Origin: Tenacibaculum jejuense
Lineage (GTDB): Bacteria; Bacteroidota; Bacteroidia; Flavobacteriales; Flavobacteriaceae
Reading direction: 5' to 3'
DNA length: 64,000 nt
NCBI RefSeq assembly: GCF_900198195.1
Contig: NZ_LT899436.1
Coordinates: forward strand, 1,827,001 to 1,891,000
This document shows, piece by piece, positions 46,565 through 54,153 of the stretch (positions are counted from its first letter, which is position 1; every line of letters begins with the position of its first letter). The translations under genes were made by a program, and so were the position numbers. The notes beneath the pieces are model-generated. The model saw only the letters and a list, made by a program, of their open reading frames with translations. It searched no databases and was not told where the DNA came from.

Positions 46565-46595
46565 AAACCGATTGTGAATAACAATCGGTTTTTTA
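46565..46595 (+). terminator. Terminator of the ankyrin-DOMON operon
   Basis: 11-bp stem AAACCGATTGT/ACAATCGGTTT (46565-46575 with 46581-46591), 5-nt loop, T-run. Confidence 0.85.
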
Positions 46596-46598
46596 TTG

Positions 46599-46606
46599 TA
46601 ATTTTG
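46599..46606 (+). promoter_or_regulatory. -7 promoter box of the GlmU-like gene
   Basis: TAATTTTG, 23 bp before the ATG at 46630; TTG at 46572-46574 is at a loose -33 distance. Confidence 0.45.
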
Positions 46607-46629
46607 TGCAGCTTCAAAAAAGGATTAAA

Positions 46630-47805
46630 ATGAATTATATCTTATTCGACGGAGATGTTAGAACTTCTCTTTTACCATTTACATACACAAGGCCAGTTGC
46701 AGATATTAGAATTGGTATTTTAACCATTAGAGAAAAGTGGGAAAAGTATTTAGGACTTACAACAACTACTATAACAGAAGAGTATTTAGAAGAAAAATAT
46801 CCAATGGTTGAAATGGAAGAAAATATAATGCTTAACGCTTCTTTTTTACCGACACCAGAACTTGTAAATATGGTTCAGAATTTAAAAAGAAATGAAGCTA
46901 TTTTTAAAGGTGAAGATGTTATTGCTTTTTACAGTGTTATAGATCAAGAAGAAGTTAATTTTGATGATTACACGCAAATAGAGTTTGAAGAAAATATTAT
47001 AAAGATTAATAATACTTGGGATATTTTCTCAAATAATGATACAGCAATTCGTCAGGATTTTGAATTATTAACCGAAGGAAGAGAAACTCAACCGATTCCT
47101 GAAACTGTTCAATGTATTGGTCGAGAAAATATTTTTATAGAAGAGGGAGCTAAATTAACTTTTGCAACCTTAAATGCTACAACAGGTCCAATTTACATTG
47201 GAAAGAATGCAAAAATCATGGAAGGAGTTGTTGTTCGCGGAGCTTTAGCTATGTGTGAAAATTCTGTTTTAAAACTTGGAGCTAAAATATATGGAGCAAC
47301 AACTTTAGGTCCATATTGTAAAGTAGGAGGAGAAGTAAATAATTCTGTGTTGTTTGGATATTCTAATAAAGGACACGATGGTTTTTTAGGAAATTCTGTA
47401 TTGGGTGAATGGTGTAATTTAGGAGCGGATACAAATAATTCTAACTTAAAAAATAATTACGCAGAAGTTCGTTTATGGAGTTATGAAACTGGAAGGTTTG
47501 CTAAAACTGGATTACAATTTTGTGGTTTAATCATGGGAGATCATTCCAAGTGTGGTATCAATACGATGTTTAATACAGGAACAGTTGTTGGAGTTTCTGC
47601 TAATATTTTTGGAAGTGGTTTCCCAAGAAACTTTGTCCCATCATTTAGTTGGGGAGGAGCTTCAGGCTTTACAGAATATAAAATGAATAAAGTAAATGAA
47701 GTAGCAGAAGTAGTTATGAAAAGAAGAAATATAGTTTATGACGAACTAGAGCAAAAAATTCTTTCCGCTGTTTTTGAACAGTCAAAACAGTATAGGAACT
47801 ACTAG
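46630..47805 (+). CDS. GlmU-family sugar nucleotidyltransferase-like protein
   Basis: 391 residues. The N-terminal part (NYILFDGDVRTSLLPFTYTRPVADIRIG) belongs to a Bacteroidota GlmU-like group, and the C-terminal part is a left-handed beta-helix (hexapeptide repeats about 160-330; IYIGKNAKIMEGVVVRGALAMCENSVLKLGAKIYG in outline, positions about 195-245). Likely a nucleotidyl- or acetyltransferase in envelope sugar metabolism; the classical LAAGxGTRM signature is missing, so activity is uncertain. The upstream in-frame TTG start is less likely given the promoter. Confidence 0.8.
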   Translation: MNYILFDGDVRTSLLPFTYTRPVADIRIGILTIREKWEKYLGLTTTTITEEYLEEKYPMVEMEENIMLNASFLPTPELVNMVQNLKRNEAIFKGEDVIAFYSVIDQEEVNFDDYTQIEFEENIIKINNTWDIFSNNDTAIRQDFELLTEGRETQPIPETVQCIGRENIFIEEGAKLTFATLNATTGPIYIGKNAKIMEGVVVRGALAMCENSVLKLGAKIYGATTLGPYCKVGGEVNNSVLFGYSNKGHDGFLGNSVLGEWCNLGADTNNSNLKNNYAEVRLWSYETGRFAKTGLQFCGLIMGDHSKCGINTMFNTGTVVGVSANIFGSGFPRNFVPSFSWGGASGFTEYKMNKVNEVAEVVMKRRNIVYDELEQKILSAVFEQSKQYRNY

Positions 47806-47845
47806 TTAATAAGCTGTTGATAAGCTGAGTAATTTTATTATCTAT

Positions 47846-47872
47846 ACTATTTTAAGTTCTACTTAAAATAGT
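47846..47872 (+). terminator. Inverted repeat: terminator or operator
   Basis: 12-bp perfect arms (47846-47857 with 47861-47872), 3-nt loop, followed by ATTTTTG. It overlaps the next promoter box by one base, so it may terminate the GlmU-like gene or act as an operator. Confidence 0.6.
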
Positions 47873-47879
47873 ATTTTTG
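47872..47879 (+). promoter_or_regulatory. -7 promoter box of the 47903 gene
   Basis: TATTTTTG, 23 bp upstream of the ATG. Confidence 0.45.
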
Positions 47880-47902
47880 TTGTGGGAATTTAAAAAATTA
47901 AT

Positions 47903-48634
47903 ATGAAAAGAATTAGCTACATAATAATTTTATGTTTGATTGTTACTTCTTGTAATACCTTACCAAAAAAAGACAAACTTTATCAATCTTATACAACTTT
48001 AGATCTTGGTGTTCTAGGGCTGAATAAAAAAGGAATTAGAAAATCGCAATTCCAAGTAATAGGAGTTCCTGAATATTCAGAAAAAATTAAATTAAGTACA
48101 ACTCTTAAAAGTTTCAATACATCTAATTACAAAAGTTACAAAGAATACATAAAAAATACTTCACTTCAAGAACTGATAGAATATAATGACTCTCTAGAAT
48201 ATGTGCCAAATTATGTACAACTAGAAATTCAAGATAAAGTAGCTATAGTTAATACGATAAATGCTAATAATGAAAATATAAGAGATTATCTTCTAAAAAA
48301 TCCGGAATTAGCAATAATAACAACTTTAAAGGTAGTTGGAAGAAAACAGTTTTTTCAAAGTGTTAAAAAAGCCAACGCCTTTTATTTGCAAACTTTAAAT
48401 GATAAACAACAGTTTTTACTAATGTATGATGGAGATAAGTTATTAGCTAAAGTTAGCATAGCTTCTCTACAGACATTTGAATATGAACTTTCTTCATTTT
48501 GTTGGAATGTTTCTGATAGGGAAACCATGAAGGTAGTAGGAATAGTTTCAGAAGGAGAGAAATGTAAGAATGGATTAACTCGAAATCCTAGAAAACAAAT
48601 TATTAAAAAATTAAATGAATATAAATTTTATTAA
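47903..48634 (+). CDS. Lipoprotein of unknown function
   Basis: 243 residues. Signal with lipobox VTSC (Cys about 16). The mature part is mixed alpha/beta with no motif I recognise; it has segments IVNTINANNENIRDYLL and LMYDGDKLLAKVSIASL. It ends 44 bp before the first half copy of the repeat array, so it may mark the conserved chromosomal border or be the first cargo. Confidence 0.65.
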   Translation: MKRISYIIILCLIVTSCNTLPKKDKLYQSYTTLDLGVLGLNKKGIRKSQFQVIGVPEYSEKIKLSTTLKSFNTSNYKSYKEYIKNTSLQELIEYNDSLEYVPNYVQLEIQDKVAIVNTINANNENIRDYLLKNPELAIITTLKVVGRKQFFQSVKKANAFYLQTLNDKQQFLLMYDGDKLLAKVSIASLQTFEYELSSFCWNVSDRETMKVVGIVSEGEKCKNGLTRNPRKQIIKKLNEYKFY

Positions 48635-48677
48635 TTTTTACTAGTTTTTATAATAGAAATTCCCGTTCGTCACCAAG

Positions 48678-48774
48678 TGAGTAGATAAAAGCTGAGCAAG
48701 TGAAACTTATAATATTAAAACGTTACGATTTATCTTTATTTTGTCACTCGATATGAATAGAACGCTAGCAAGGG
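48678..48774 (+). repeat. Array repeat copy A (3' half only)
   Basis: Matches the last ~100 bp of copies B, C and D: the AAGCTGAGCAAG segment, ACGATTTATCTTTATTTTGTCA, and the terminal 24-bp end at 48746-48769. The 5' part (inverted end and terminator) is absent. Confidence 0.85.
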
Positions 48775-48810
48775 AATAAGTGAATTATAGTATTAATTTA
48801 AATTAATGAA

Positions 48811-49082
48811 ATGTATTTTTTAGATAAATTATATTTTACACTATATCTTTTTCTAAAAAAAGATATAGTGTAAAAATAGTAATATTACTACTACAATATT
48901 TTATTTTAATTTTTTCAATATATGTATTACGAAAACAAATGGGACTTGAAAATATTTTTTTCGGTCAGAAATTTGAATTAATTAGGGTGATTTTAATTTG
49001 TTCATCTACTTTGATTATAGGTCTTTTCAATCATTTTTACTTTTCGCCCAAAAGAATAAATAAGATAATTAATAATCGTTAA
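48811..49082 (+). pseudogene. Frameshifted small membrane protein (cassette 1)
   Basis: Frame 0 from the ATG at 48811 codes MYFLDKLYFTLYLFLKK and stops at 48873. The -1 frame continues from the A7 run (48855-48861) to a stop at 49080-49082, giving two strong membrane helices (LLLQYFILIFSIYVL and RVILICSSTLIIGLF) and a basic tail. Joined, this makes about 90 residues resembling small flavobacterial membrane proteins. The heptamer A AAA AAA is in the correct phase for -1 slippage, so programmed frameshifting is possible; a plain disrupting mutation is equally possible. An inverted repeat (48834-48875) overlaps the run. Confidence 0.55.
48834..48875. repeat. 19-bp inverted repeat within cassette 1
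   Basis: Perfect arms 48834-48852 and 48857-48875 with a 4-nt centre; it contains the A7 run and the frame-0 stop. Confidence 0.8.
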
Positions 49083-49160
49083 CTCTTAGATTAAATAAAG
49101 TTATTTTAGATGGAGATAAAAGTCAACTAGTAAAACAGTAAATATTATTTTAGGTGCAAC

Positions 49161-49507
49161 CGCTCGAGCACTAATAAATAAACGTTGCAGTTAGTGCTCG
49201 ACTCCTGTCGAGTATCGTACAAGCTAAACAAGTAACATCAGAATACGATGAACTACCTTAATTTTAACATAATTGAGGTAGTTTTTTTAGTGTTAACGAG
49301 AAATTAAGTTTTTACTGAAGAAATTTTTAAATTTTATAAGTAAGCATTTTATGAATGATTTTAGGACTCTATTTTAATTTTAACGAACCTAAATTTTTGT
49401 TAAGTTTGAATGAGTAAATAAAAGCTGAGGAAGTGAAACTTGTAATATTAGAACGTTACGATTTATCTTTATTTTGTCACTCAATAGGAATCGAGCACTA
49501 GCAAGGG
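49161..49507 (+). repeat. Array repeat copy B (full)
   Basis: About 347 bp. Left 24-bp end at 49190-49213 (contains GCTCGACTCCTGTCGAGT), right end at 49479-49502, which is its reverse complement with a few changes. In between are the terminator (49251-49288), a conserved AT-rich stretch, and the segment AAAGCTGAGGAAG. It is preceded by an extra inverted pair CGAGCACTA/TAGTGCTCG. Confidence 0.9.
49251..49288 (+). terminator. Terminator inside repeat copy B
   Basis: Stem 49251-49263 with 49271-49283 (one G-T pair), followed by T7. The same hairpin recurs in the other copies and would end transcription of each preceding cargo. Confidence 0.8.
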
Positions 49508-49541
49508 ATTACAATAATCGAATAGCTATATATATTAAGTA

Positions 49542-50132
49542 ATGAATAAAATAGTTACATTTTTTTTAATTTTCTTTACATTATCATGCATACATGCTCA
49601 GAATAGTATGTTAAGTGACAATGATTCTGTTGTATTATGGAGTAAAGATAGACCGTTATTTTGGAGTGACTTTCAATTTTTAACTAAAGATCATAATTTT
49701 TGTAAAGATAATTTACACGGAGCTGGTGCATCTGTTGGGCTTTCTATATCATACAGAAAAATTGGTAATAATATACGCTTTAATATACATTCGAAATTTT
49801 ATAAATTTGAATCGTATGTTTTTAAAAAAAATAATCATTTACTAAAGCATGAACAGCTACATTTTGATATAGTTGAATTATATGCAAGAAAATTAAGAAA
49901 ACAATTTCTACTTTTAAAGAAAGAGAGAGTAAGTTTAGATGATTATTTTTTAGTTTATGAAAGTGTCAACAAGAAATTAGATGAAAATCAAGACTTTTAT
50001 GATAGGGAGACACAGCACTCTTTAAATAAAGAAAAACAAAAAGAATGGAGTTTTAGTATAAAAAATAAATTGAAAAAAATGGAGCCTTATTCTGTGAAAA
50101 GTTATTTAGATAGTTTAAAGATTAGGCAATGA
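49542..50132 (+). CDS. Secreted DUF922-like protein (cassette 2)
   Basis: 196 residues with a signal peptide (cleavage near IHAQ, about residue 20). The mature part resembles DUF922: WSDFQ near the start and a zinc-type HExxH region HEQLHFDIVELYARKLRK at about residue 105. Proteins of this family are putative periplasmic metallopeptidases; no activity can be claimed. It is the only long intact cargo of the array, sitting 34 bp after repeat copy B and 27 bp before copy C. Confidence 0.8.
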   Translation: MNKIVTFFLIFFTLSCIHAQNSMLSDNDSVVLWSKDRPLFWSDFQFLTKDHNFCKDNLHGAGASVGLSISYRKIGNNIRFNIHSKFYKFESYVFKKNNHLLKHEQLHFDIVELYARKLRKQFLLLKKERVSLDDYFLVYESVNKKLDENQDFYDRETQHSLNKEKQKEWSFSIKNKLKKMEPYSVKSYLDSLKIRQ

Positions 50133-50159
50133 AACTCAATGCTAGCGCCAGAATCCCCC

Positions 50160-50503
50160 GCTAACGCACGAATGAATGAACGTTCCAGCTAATGCTTGAC
50201 TCCTGTCGAGTACCGTTCAAGCTGAGCAGATAAAATAAAAATATTATAAGCTACCTTAATCTAAATATAATTGAGGTAGTTTCTCGATATTGGTGAGAAA
50301 TTAAGTTTTTACTGAAGAATTTTTTAAATTTTATTGGTAAGTATTTTATGAAAGATTTTAGGACTCTATCGTTTATATTAACGAAACTAAACTTTCGTGG
50401 AGTTTGAATGAGTAAATAAAAGCTGAGCAAGTAAAACTATAAAATAAAAATATTATGATTTATCTTTATTTGGTCACTAGATAGGAATCGAGCGCTAGCA
50501 GGG
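50160..50503 (+). repeat. Array repeat copy C (full)
   Basis: About 344 bp in the same orientation as copy B. Left 24-bp end 50188-50211, right end 50476-50499, so end-to-end length 312 bp (313 in copy B). The terminator hairpin 50251-50279 has a poorer T-run than in the other copies. Confidence 0.9.
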
Positions 50504-50553
50504 AAATTCTATGCACACAAATTTTTCAAATTAAATTCAAGAAAAAAATAATT

Positions 50554-50634
50554 ATGCTTCCAGAAGTAATAATTAATGGTACATTGAGAAGTGGAGAACA
50601 AAAAATTATCAAGTATATACAGGATCATCAATAA
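50554..50634 (+). CDS. Micro-ORF in cassette 3
   Basis: 26 codons beginning MLPEVIINGT. The frame is open upstream without a start codon, so it may be the 3' remnant of a longer gene. No homology recognised. Confidence 0.3.
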   Translation: MLPEVIINGTLRSGEQKIIKYIQDHQ

Positions 50635-50652
50635 AATATTACACTAATTAGA

Positions 50653-50730
50653 ATGAAATTAAAGTTTAAAATGTTTGTTTTAACATTAGTTATAATTTTG
50701 ATTGCTCGTGGTTTAGGTTATTATTTTTAA
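50653..50730 (+). CDS. Micro-ORF, single membrane helix (cassette 3)
   Basis: 25 codons, nearly all one hydrophobic helix (MFVLTLVIILIARGLGYYF). It could be a real small membrane peptide or a remnant. Confidence 0.35.
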   Translation: MKLKFKMFVLTLVIILIARGLGYYF

Positions 50731-50762
50731 AGCTGATAGAGTTGATTAAGTTATTTTTTATA

Positions 50763-50873
50763 ATGTCTTTTAGTATTACATCTGATCAGTCATTATGGTT
50801 AACACTCATAGTCTTAGTAATAATATTTTGTTTTCTTTATTATTTTTTAATTAAAAGAGGTAAAAAAAGTTAA
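50763..50873 (+). CDS. Small single-pass membrane peptide (cassette 3)
   Basis: 36 codons: polar N-terminus, hydrophobic helix (LWLTLIVLVIIFCFLYYFLI) and a KRGKKS basic tail that fits the positive-inside rule. Found inside the array; function unknown. Confidence 0.45.
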   Translation: MSFSITSDQSLWLTLIVLVIIFCFLYYFLIKRGKKS

Positions 50874-50910
50874 TATTTAAACATCACAAATTAACCTTAT
50901 AATCCAGCTT

Positions 50911-51237
50911 GCGCCCTAATAAATAAATGTTGCAGCTAGTGCTCGAGTCCTGTTCAAGCTGAGCAAACAAAATATAAATATTATCAACTACCTTAATCTA
51001 ATATAATTGAGGTAGTTTTTTTGGTATTAGTGAGAAATTAAGTTTTTACTGAAGAAATTTTTAAATTTTATAAGTAAGCATTTTATGAATGATTTTAGAC
51101 CCCTATTTTATCTTAACGAACCTAAATTTTTGTTAAGTTTTAATGAGTAAATAAAAGCTGAGCAAGTAAACTATAATATTAAAACATTACGATTTATCTT
51201 TATTTTGTCACTCGATAGAAATCGAGCGCTAACAAGG
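50911..51237 (+). repeat. Array repeat copy D (full, small deletion)
   Basis: About 327 bp. Left end 50935-50958 has lost about 10 bp of the CTCGAC/GTCGAG hairpin. Right end 51210-51233 keeps a perfect CTCGAT-AGAA-ATCGAG stem. Terminator 50986-51022. Confidence 0.9.
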
Positions 51238-51279
51238 ATTGAACGGGAAAGTTGATGCAAGAATATAATCTATTTGGAA

Positions 51280-51504
51280 ATGGAAATTTTAATAAAGTTT
51301 TTTTTAGGAATACTTAGTGTTTATTTTTTTATCAAGCTTGCTATTATATGGCAAGAACATAAGGACTTGATAGATAGTTATATTTTTAGAAAAGAGAGCT
51401 CTTTTTTAGATTATAATAACGATGAAATTATTAATAATTTTAATTTAAAATATTTTGCTCTTAGTGCTTTTATTTTAGGTGTGTTTTTGTTTGTTTCGTC
51501 CTAA
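51280..51504 (+). CDS. Small membrane protein (cassette 4)
   Basis: 74 residues with two membrane helices (about 3-24 and 55-73) separated by a charged loop. A TTG two codons upstream (51274) is an alternative start giving 76 residues. No family recognised. Small two-helix proteins in such arrays can be immunity proteins or toxins, but nothing here proves it. Confidence 0.55.
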   Translation: MEILIKFFLGILSVYFFIKLAIIWQEHKDLIDSYIFRKESSFLDYNNDEIINNFNLKYFALSAFILGVFLFVSS

Positions 51505-51540
51505 AAAAAATATAAATATTTCAGATCAATTCTAACTCGT

Positions 51541-51755
51541 GTCCAAATTAATAAATAAACGTTGCAGCTAGTGCTCGACTCCTGTCGAGTACCGTTCAAG
51601 CTGAGCAAATAAAATAAAAATATTATAAGCTACCTTAATCTAAATATAATTGAGGTAGTTTTTTGTTATTAATAAGGAAATCAAGTTTTCGTTGAAGAAA
51701 TTTTATAAGTAAGCATTTTATGAATGATTTTAAGATTGTATTTTTATTTTAATCC
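51541..51755 (+). repeat. Array repeat copy E (5' part only)
   Basis: Matches the first ~215 bp of copies B-D: left 24-bp end 51567-51590, terminator 51630-51664 and the TTATAAGTAAGCATTTTATG stretch. The 3' module is missing, so the array ends here, mirroring copy A at the other edge. Confidence 0.85.
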
Positions 51756-51812
51756 GGTCATCTCTTAAGAAAAATAAATATTAAGTTTACACACTTTTAA
51801 AATTGTATCGTA

Positions 51813-52283
51813 TTGCTATACCTGTATTTATTCATTTTAATCACTATTTTTTTTGAAGATTTCAAAGAAAGAAAAGTACATGTTTTTTTATTATTAACGT
51901 TTGTTCTTTTAGGAGGTATAGTATTTTATCAAAATACATTTTTAGAATTATATTTATTATCAATTACCCTCAATTTTTCCTTTTTATTGTTTCTAATCTT
52001 ATGTTTGTGGGGCTACACAAAGTTTAAATTGAAATTACCTTTTTTTTCTGCTATAGGTTTGGGAGATCTATTGTTTTTTACGGGCTTGGCTGTTGCGTTT
52101 CCGACGATTAATTTTTTAATTTTATTCGTTAGTTCATTGCTGTTTTCATTGCTTTTATTTGTAATCATGAAATCTAGAATGAAATACAAGACAGTACCTT
52201 TAGCAGGATTTCAAGCAATATTTTTATTTTTAATTTTATTGCTAAATTTGATGTTTGATATAGTGAATTTATATACTATTTAA
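51813..52283 (+). CDS. Prepilin peptidase (A24 aspartic protease, core only)
   Basis: 156 residues, about six membrane helices. The two catalytic Asp of the A24 family are visible: in FFEDFKERKVH (about 16-18) and in GLGDLLFF (GxGD, about 90-93). The N-terminal methylase/zinc domain of PilD/GspO is missing, so it would cleave but not methylate prepilins. Start appears to be TTG, as no ATG is available upstream of the first helix. It opens the secretion operon, its stop abutting the gspE ATG. Confidence 0.75.
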   Translation: MLYLYLFILITIFFEDFKERKVHVFLLLTFVLLGGIVFYQNTFLELYLLSITLNFSFLLFLILCLWGYTKFKLKLPFFSAIGLGDLLFFTGLAVAFPTINFLILFVSSLLFSLLLFVIMKSRMKYKTVPLAGFQAIFLFLILLLNLMFDIVNLYTI

Positions 52284-53693
52284 ATGAAAGAGAAAAAATA
52301 CGACTTAGCAACCGATTTAGTACAGTTAATTACTTCTGAATTGGCCTATGAATATAGAATAATACCTAAGTTAAAAACAGAGACAGAAATTACCTTTTTA
52401 ACAGATACTGAAGATTCAGTTGAACTTAAAAATGAACTAGAAATTGTATTAGGTAGTACAGTAAATTTAGAACAAGAAGAAAAAGAAATAATTAATAAGT
52501 TTTTACTAATTAATTATAGAAAAAGAAACACACAAACATCTACATTAAGCTATTCCGATGATTTTTTACTAAACATTATTCATGAAGCTAAAGAAATAGG
52601 AAGTAGTGATATCCATTTTGAGGCATTTGAAGAGCAAAATAAAGTCCGTTTTAGAATAGATGGTAAACTAATAGAGAAATATTTAATCTCGCTCGATGAG
52701 TATCCTAAAATCGTTAACCGTTTAAAAATTATGTCTGGAATGGATATTTCAGAAAAGCGTTTGCCACAAGATGGAAGAATAAATATTACAACAGCCTACG
52801 AAGATTTTGATATTCGTGTTTCATCACTACCAACTTTACATGGAGAAAAACTAGTACTTCGTATTCTATCTAAAAATAATGTTGCTATTCAATTAGATAA
52901 ACTAGGATTTACATTAGAAGAATTACAATCATATAAAAAAGCCGTTAAAAAGCCTAATGGAATTATACTAATCTCTGGTCCAACTGGTTCAGGAAAAACA
53001 ACAACATTGTACGCTACTTTAAAAGAATTGAATAAAGAAGATACTAATATTCTAACTATTGAAGATCCTATAGAATACACTCTGGAAGGAGTGAACCAAG
53101 TACAATTAAAAGAAGATATTGGTTTAGATTTCGCAAGTACCTTAAAAACATTTTTAAGACAAGATCCTGATATTATTATGGTAGGAGAGATCAGAGATGT
53201 AGCTACTGCAAATATGGCCATTAGAGCAGCTTTAACAGGTCATTTAGTTTTATCTACTATACACACAAATTCTGCATGGGGAACGGTTTCTAGGTTAATC
53301 GATATGGGAGTTCCTTCATTTTTAATAGCCAGTACTTTAAACGTGAGTATAGCTCAACGATTGGTTAGGAAATTATGTGATCATTGTAAAGTAGAAGTAG
53401 CTGTAAATGAAGAAGACGTTCCTGAAGAAATATTAGAAAATAAACTTTTAAAAACGCATTATAAAGCTGTTGGATGCGAACATTGCTATCAAACAGGTTA
53501 CAAAGGACGAAAAGCAGTTTATGAAATTATTCCAGTGACAAAACCTATAGAAAAAGCAATTAAAAAAGAACAATCTGAAATAGATGAGTATTTAACAGAG
53601 AATGGTATTAATACATTAAAAGTTAATGCTTTAGATTTAGTGAAGAGAGGAATAACCTCAATTGATGAAGTATACTCATTATTAATATCTTAG
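52284..53693 (+). CDS. gspE: GspE/PilB-family secretion ATPase
   Basis: 469 residues. Hexameric AAA-like ATPase of type II secretion / type IV pili: Walker A GPTGSGKTTTLY (about 233-244), Asp box EDPIEYTLEG, Walker B DPDIIMVGEIRD, His box HLVLSTIHTNSA, and a tetracysteine zinc site (CDHCK and CEHC, about 371 and 399). The N-terminal GspE domain is short. It would power assembly of a pseudopilus by acting with the GspF protein encoded at 56173. Confidence 0.95.
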   Translation: MKEKKYDLATDLVQLITSELAYEYRIIPKLKTETEITFLTDTEDSVELKNELEIVLGSTVNLEQEEKEIINKFLLINYRKRNTQTSTLSYSDDFLLNIIHEAKEIGSSDIHFEAFEEQNKVRFRIDGKLIEKYLISLDEYPKIVNRLKIMSGMDISEKRLPQDGRINITTAYEDFDIRVSSLPTLHGEKLVLRILSKNNVAIQLDKLGFTLEELQSYKKAVKKPNGIILISGPTGSGKTTTLYATLKELNKEDTNILTIEDPIEYTLEGVNQVQLKEDIGLDFASTLKTFLRQDPDIIMVGEIRDVATANMAIRAALTGHLVLSTIHTNSAWGTVSRLIDMGVPSFLIASTLNVSIAQRLVRKLCDHCKVEVAVNEEDVPEEILENKLLKTHYKAVGCEHCYQTGYKGRKAVYEIIPVTKPIEKAIKKEQSEIDEYLTENGINTLKVNALDLVKRGITSIDEVYSLLIS

Positions 53694-53695
53694 CA

Positions 53696-54151
53696 ATGAA
53701 AAAAAAACAAAAAACATATATTTTATTGGTAATTGTTATTATTGTTTGGAGTGTTGTAGGAATTCAATTTTTTAGATATTCTCATCAATATGAAGAAGAA
53801 ATACCAGAAATTAATTATCAAAAGTTTCAGCCTAATATTACTGCAAAAAAAGAAACGTACAAGGTTTCTATTCACGAAAGAGATCCTTTTTTAGGAACGT
53901 TACATAATTCAGCAAAAAATAAGACTAAAAAAAAGAAAAAAACAACGCAAAAGGTACCTGTAGTTTTTCCAAACATTCAATACAAAGGAATGATAAGTAG
54001 TAACGACAATACGTCGTTTATTATAACAATTAATGGGAAACAATATATCATGCGTACACGAGTAAAAAAAGATGATGTAGAATTAATATCAGGAACTAAA
54101 AAAGAAATCAAAGTTTTATATAAAGGAAAGTATAAAACGATTAAAAAGTAA
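53696..54151 (+). CDS. GspC/PilP-like inner-membrane protein
   Basis: 151 residues: basic N-terminus, one membrane helix (about 7-27), a linker with RDPFLG (the RDPF signature of PilP/GspC-like proteins), a Lys-rich stretch (about 78-92), and a C-terminal beta domain NIQYKGMISSNDNTSFIITINGKQYIMR like the HR domain that contacts the secretin. Role as a bridge to the GspD-type secretin is inferred from this and the operon. Confidence 0.7.
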   Translation: MKKKQKTYILLVIVIIVWSVVGIQFFRYSHQYEEEIPEINYQKFQPNITAKKETYKVSIHERDPFLGTLHNSAKNKTKKKKKTTQKVPVVFPNIQYKGMISSNDNTSFIITINGKQYIMRTRVKKDDVELISGTKKEIKVLYKGKYKTIKK

Positions 54152-54153
54152 TC

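Noticed and set aside
49190..51233. Independent MITE insertions
   Set aside because: The ends are MITE-like, but all copies share orientation and spacing, edges carry complementary half copies, and I could not define target-site duplications. Kept as one possible origin only.
48678..51755. Integron with attC sites
   Set aside because: The repeats lack the GTTRRRY/RYYYAAC core pairs expected of attC sites and no integrase is seen, so I describe the region only as a cassette-like array.
48678..51755. CRISPR array
   Set aside because: Repeats are over 300 bp and the intervals are 330-690 bp and partly coding; no cas genes are present.
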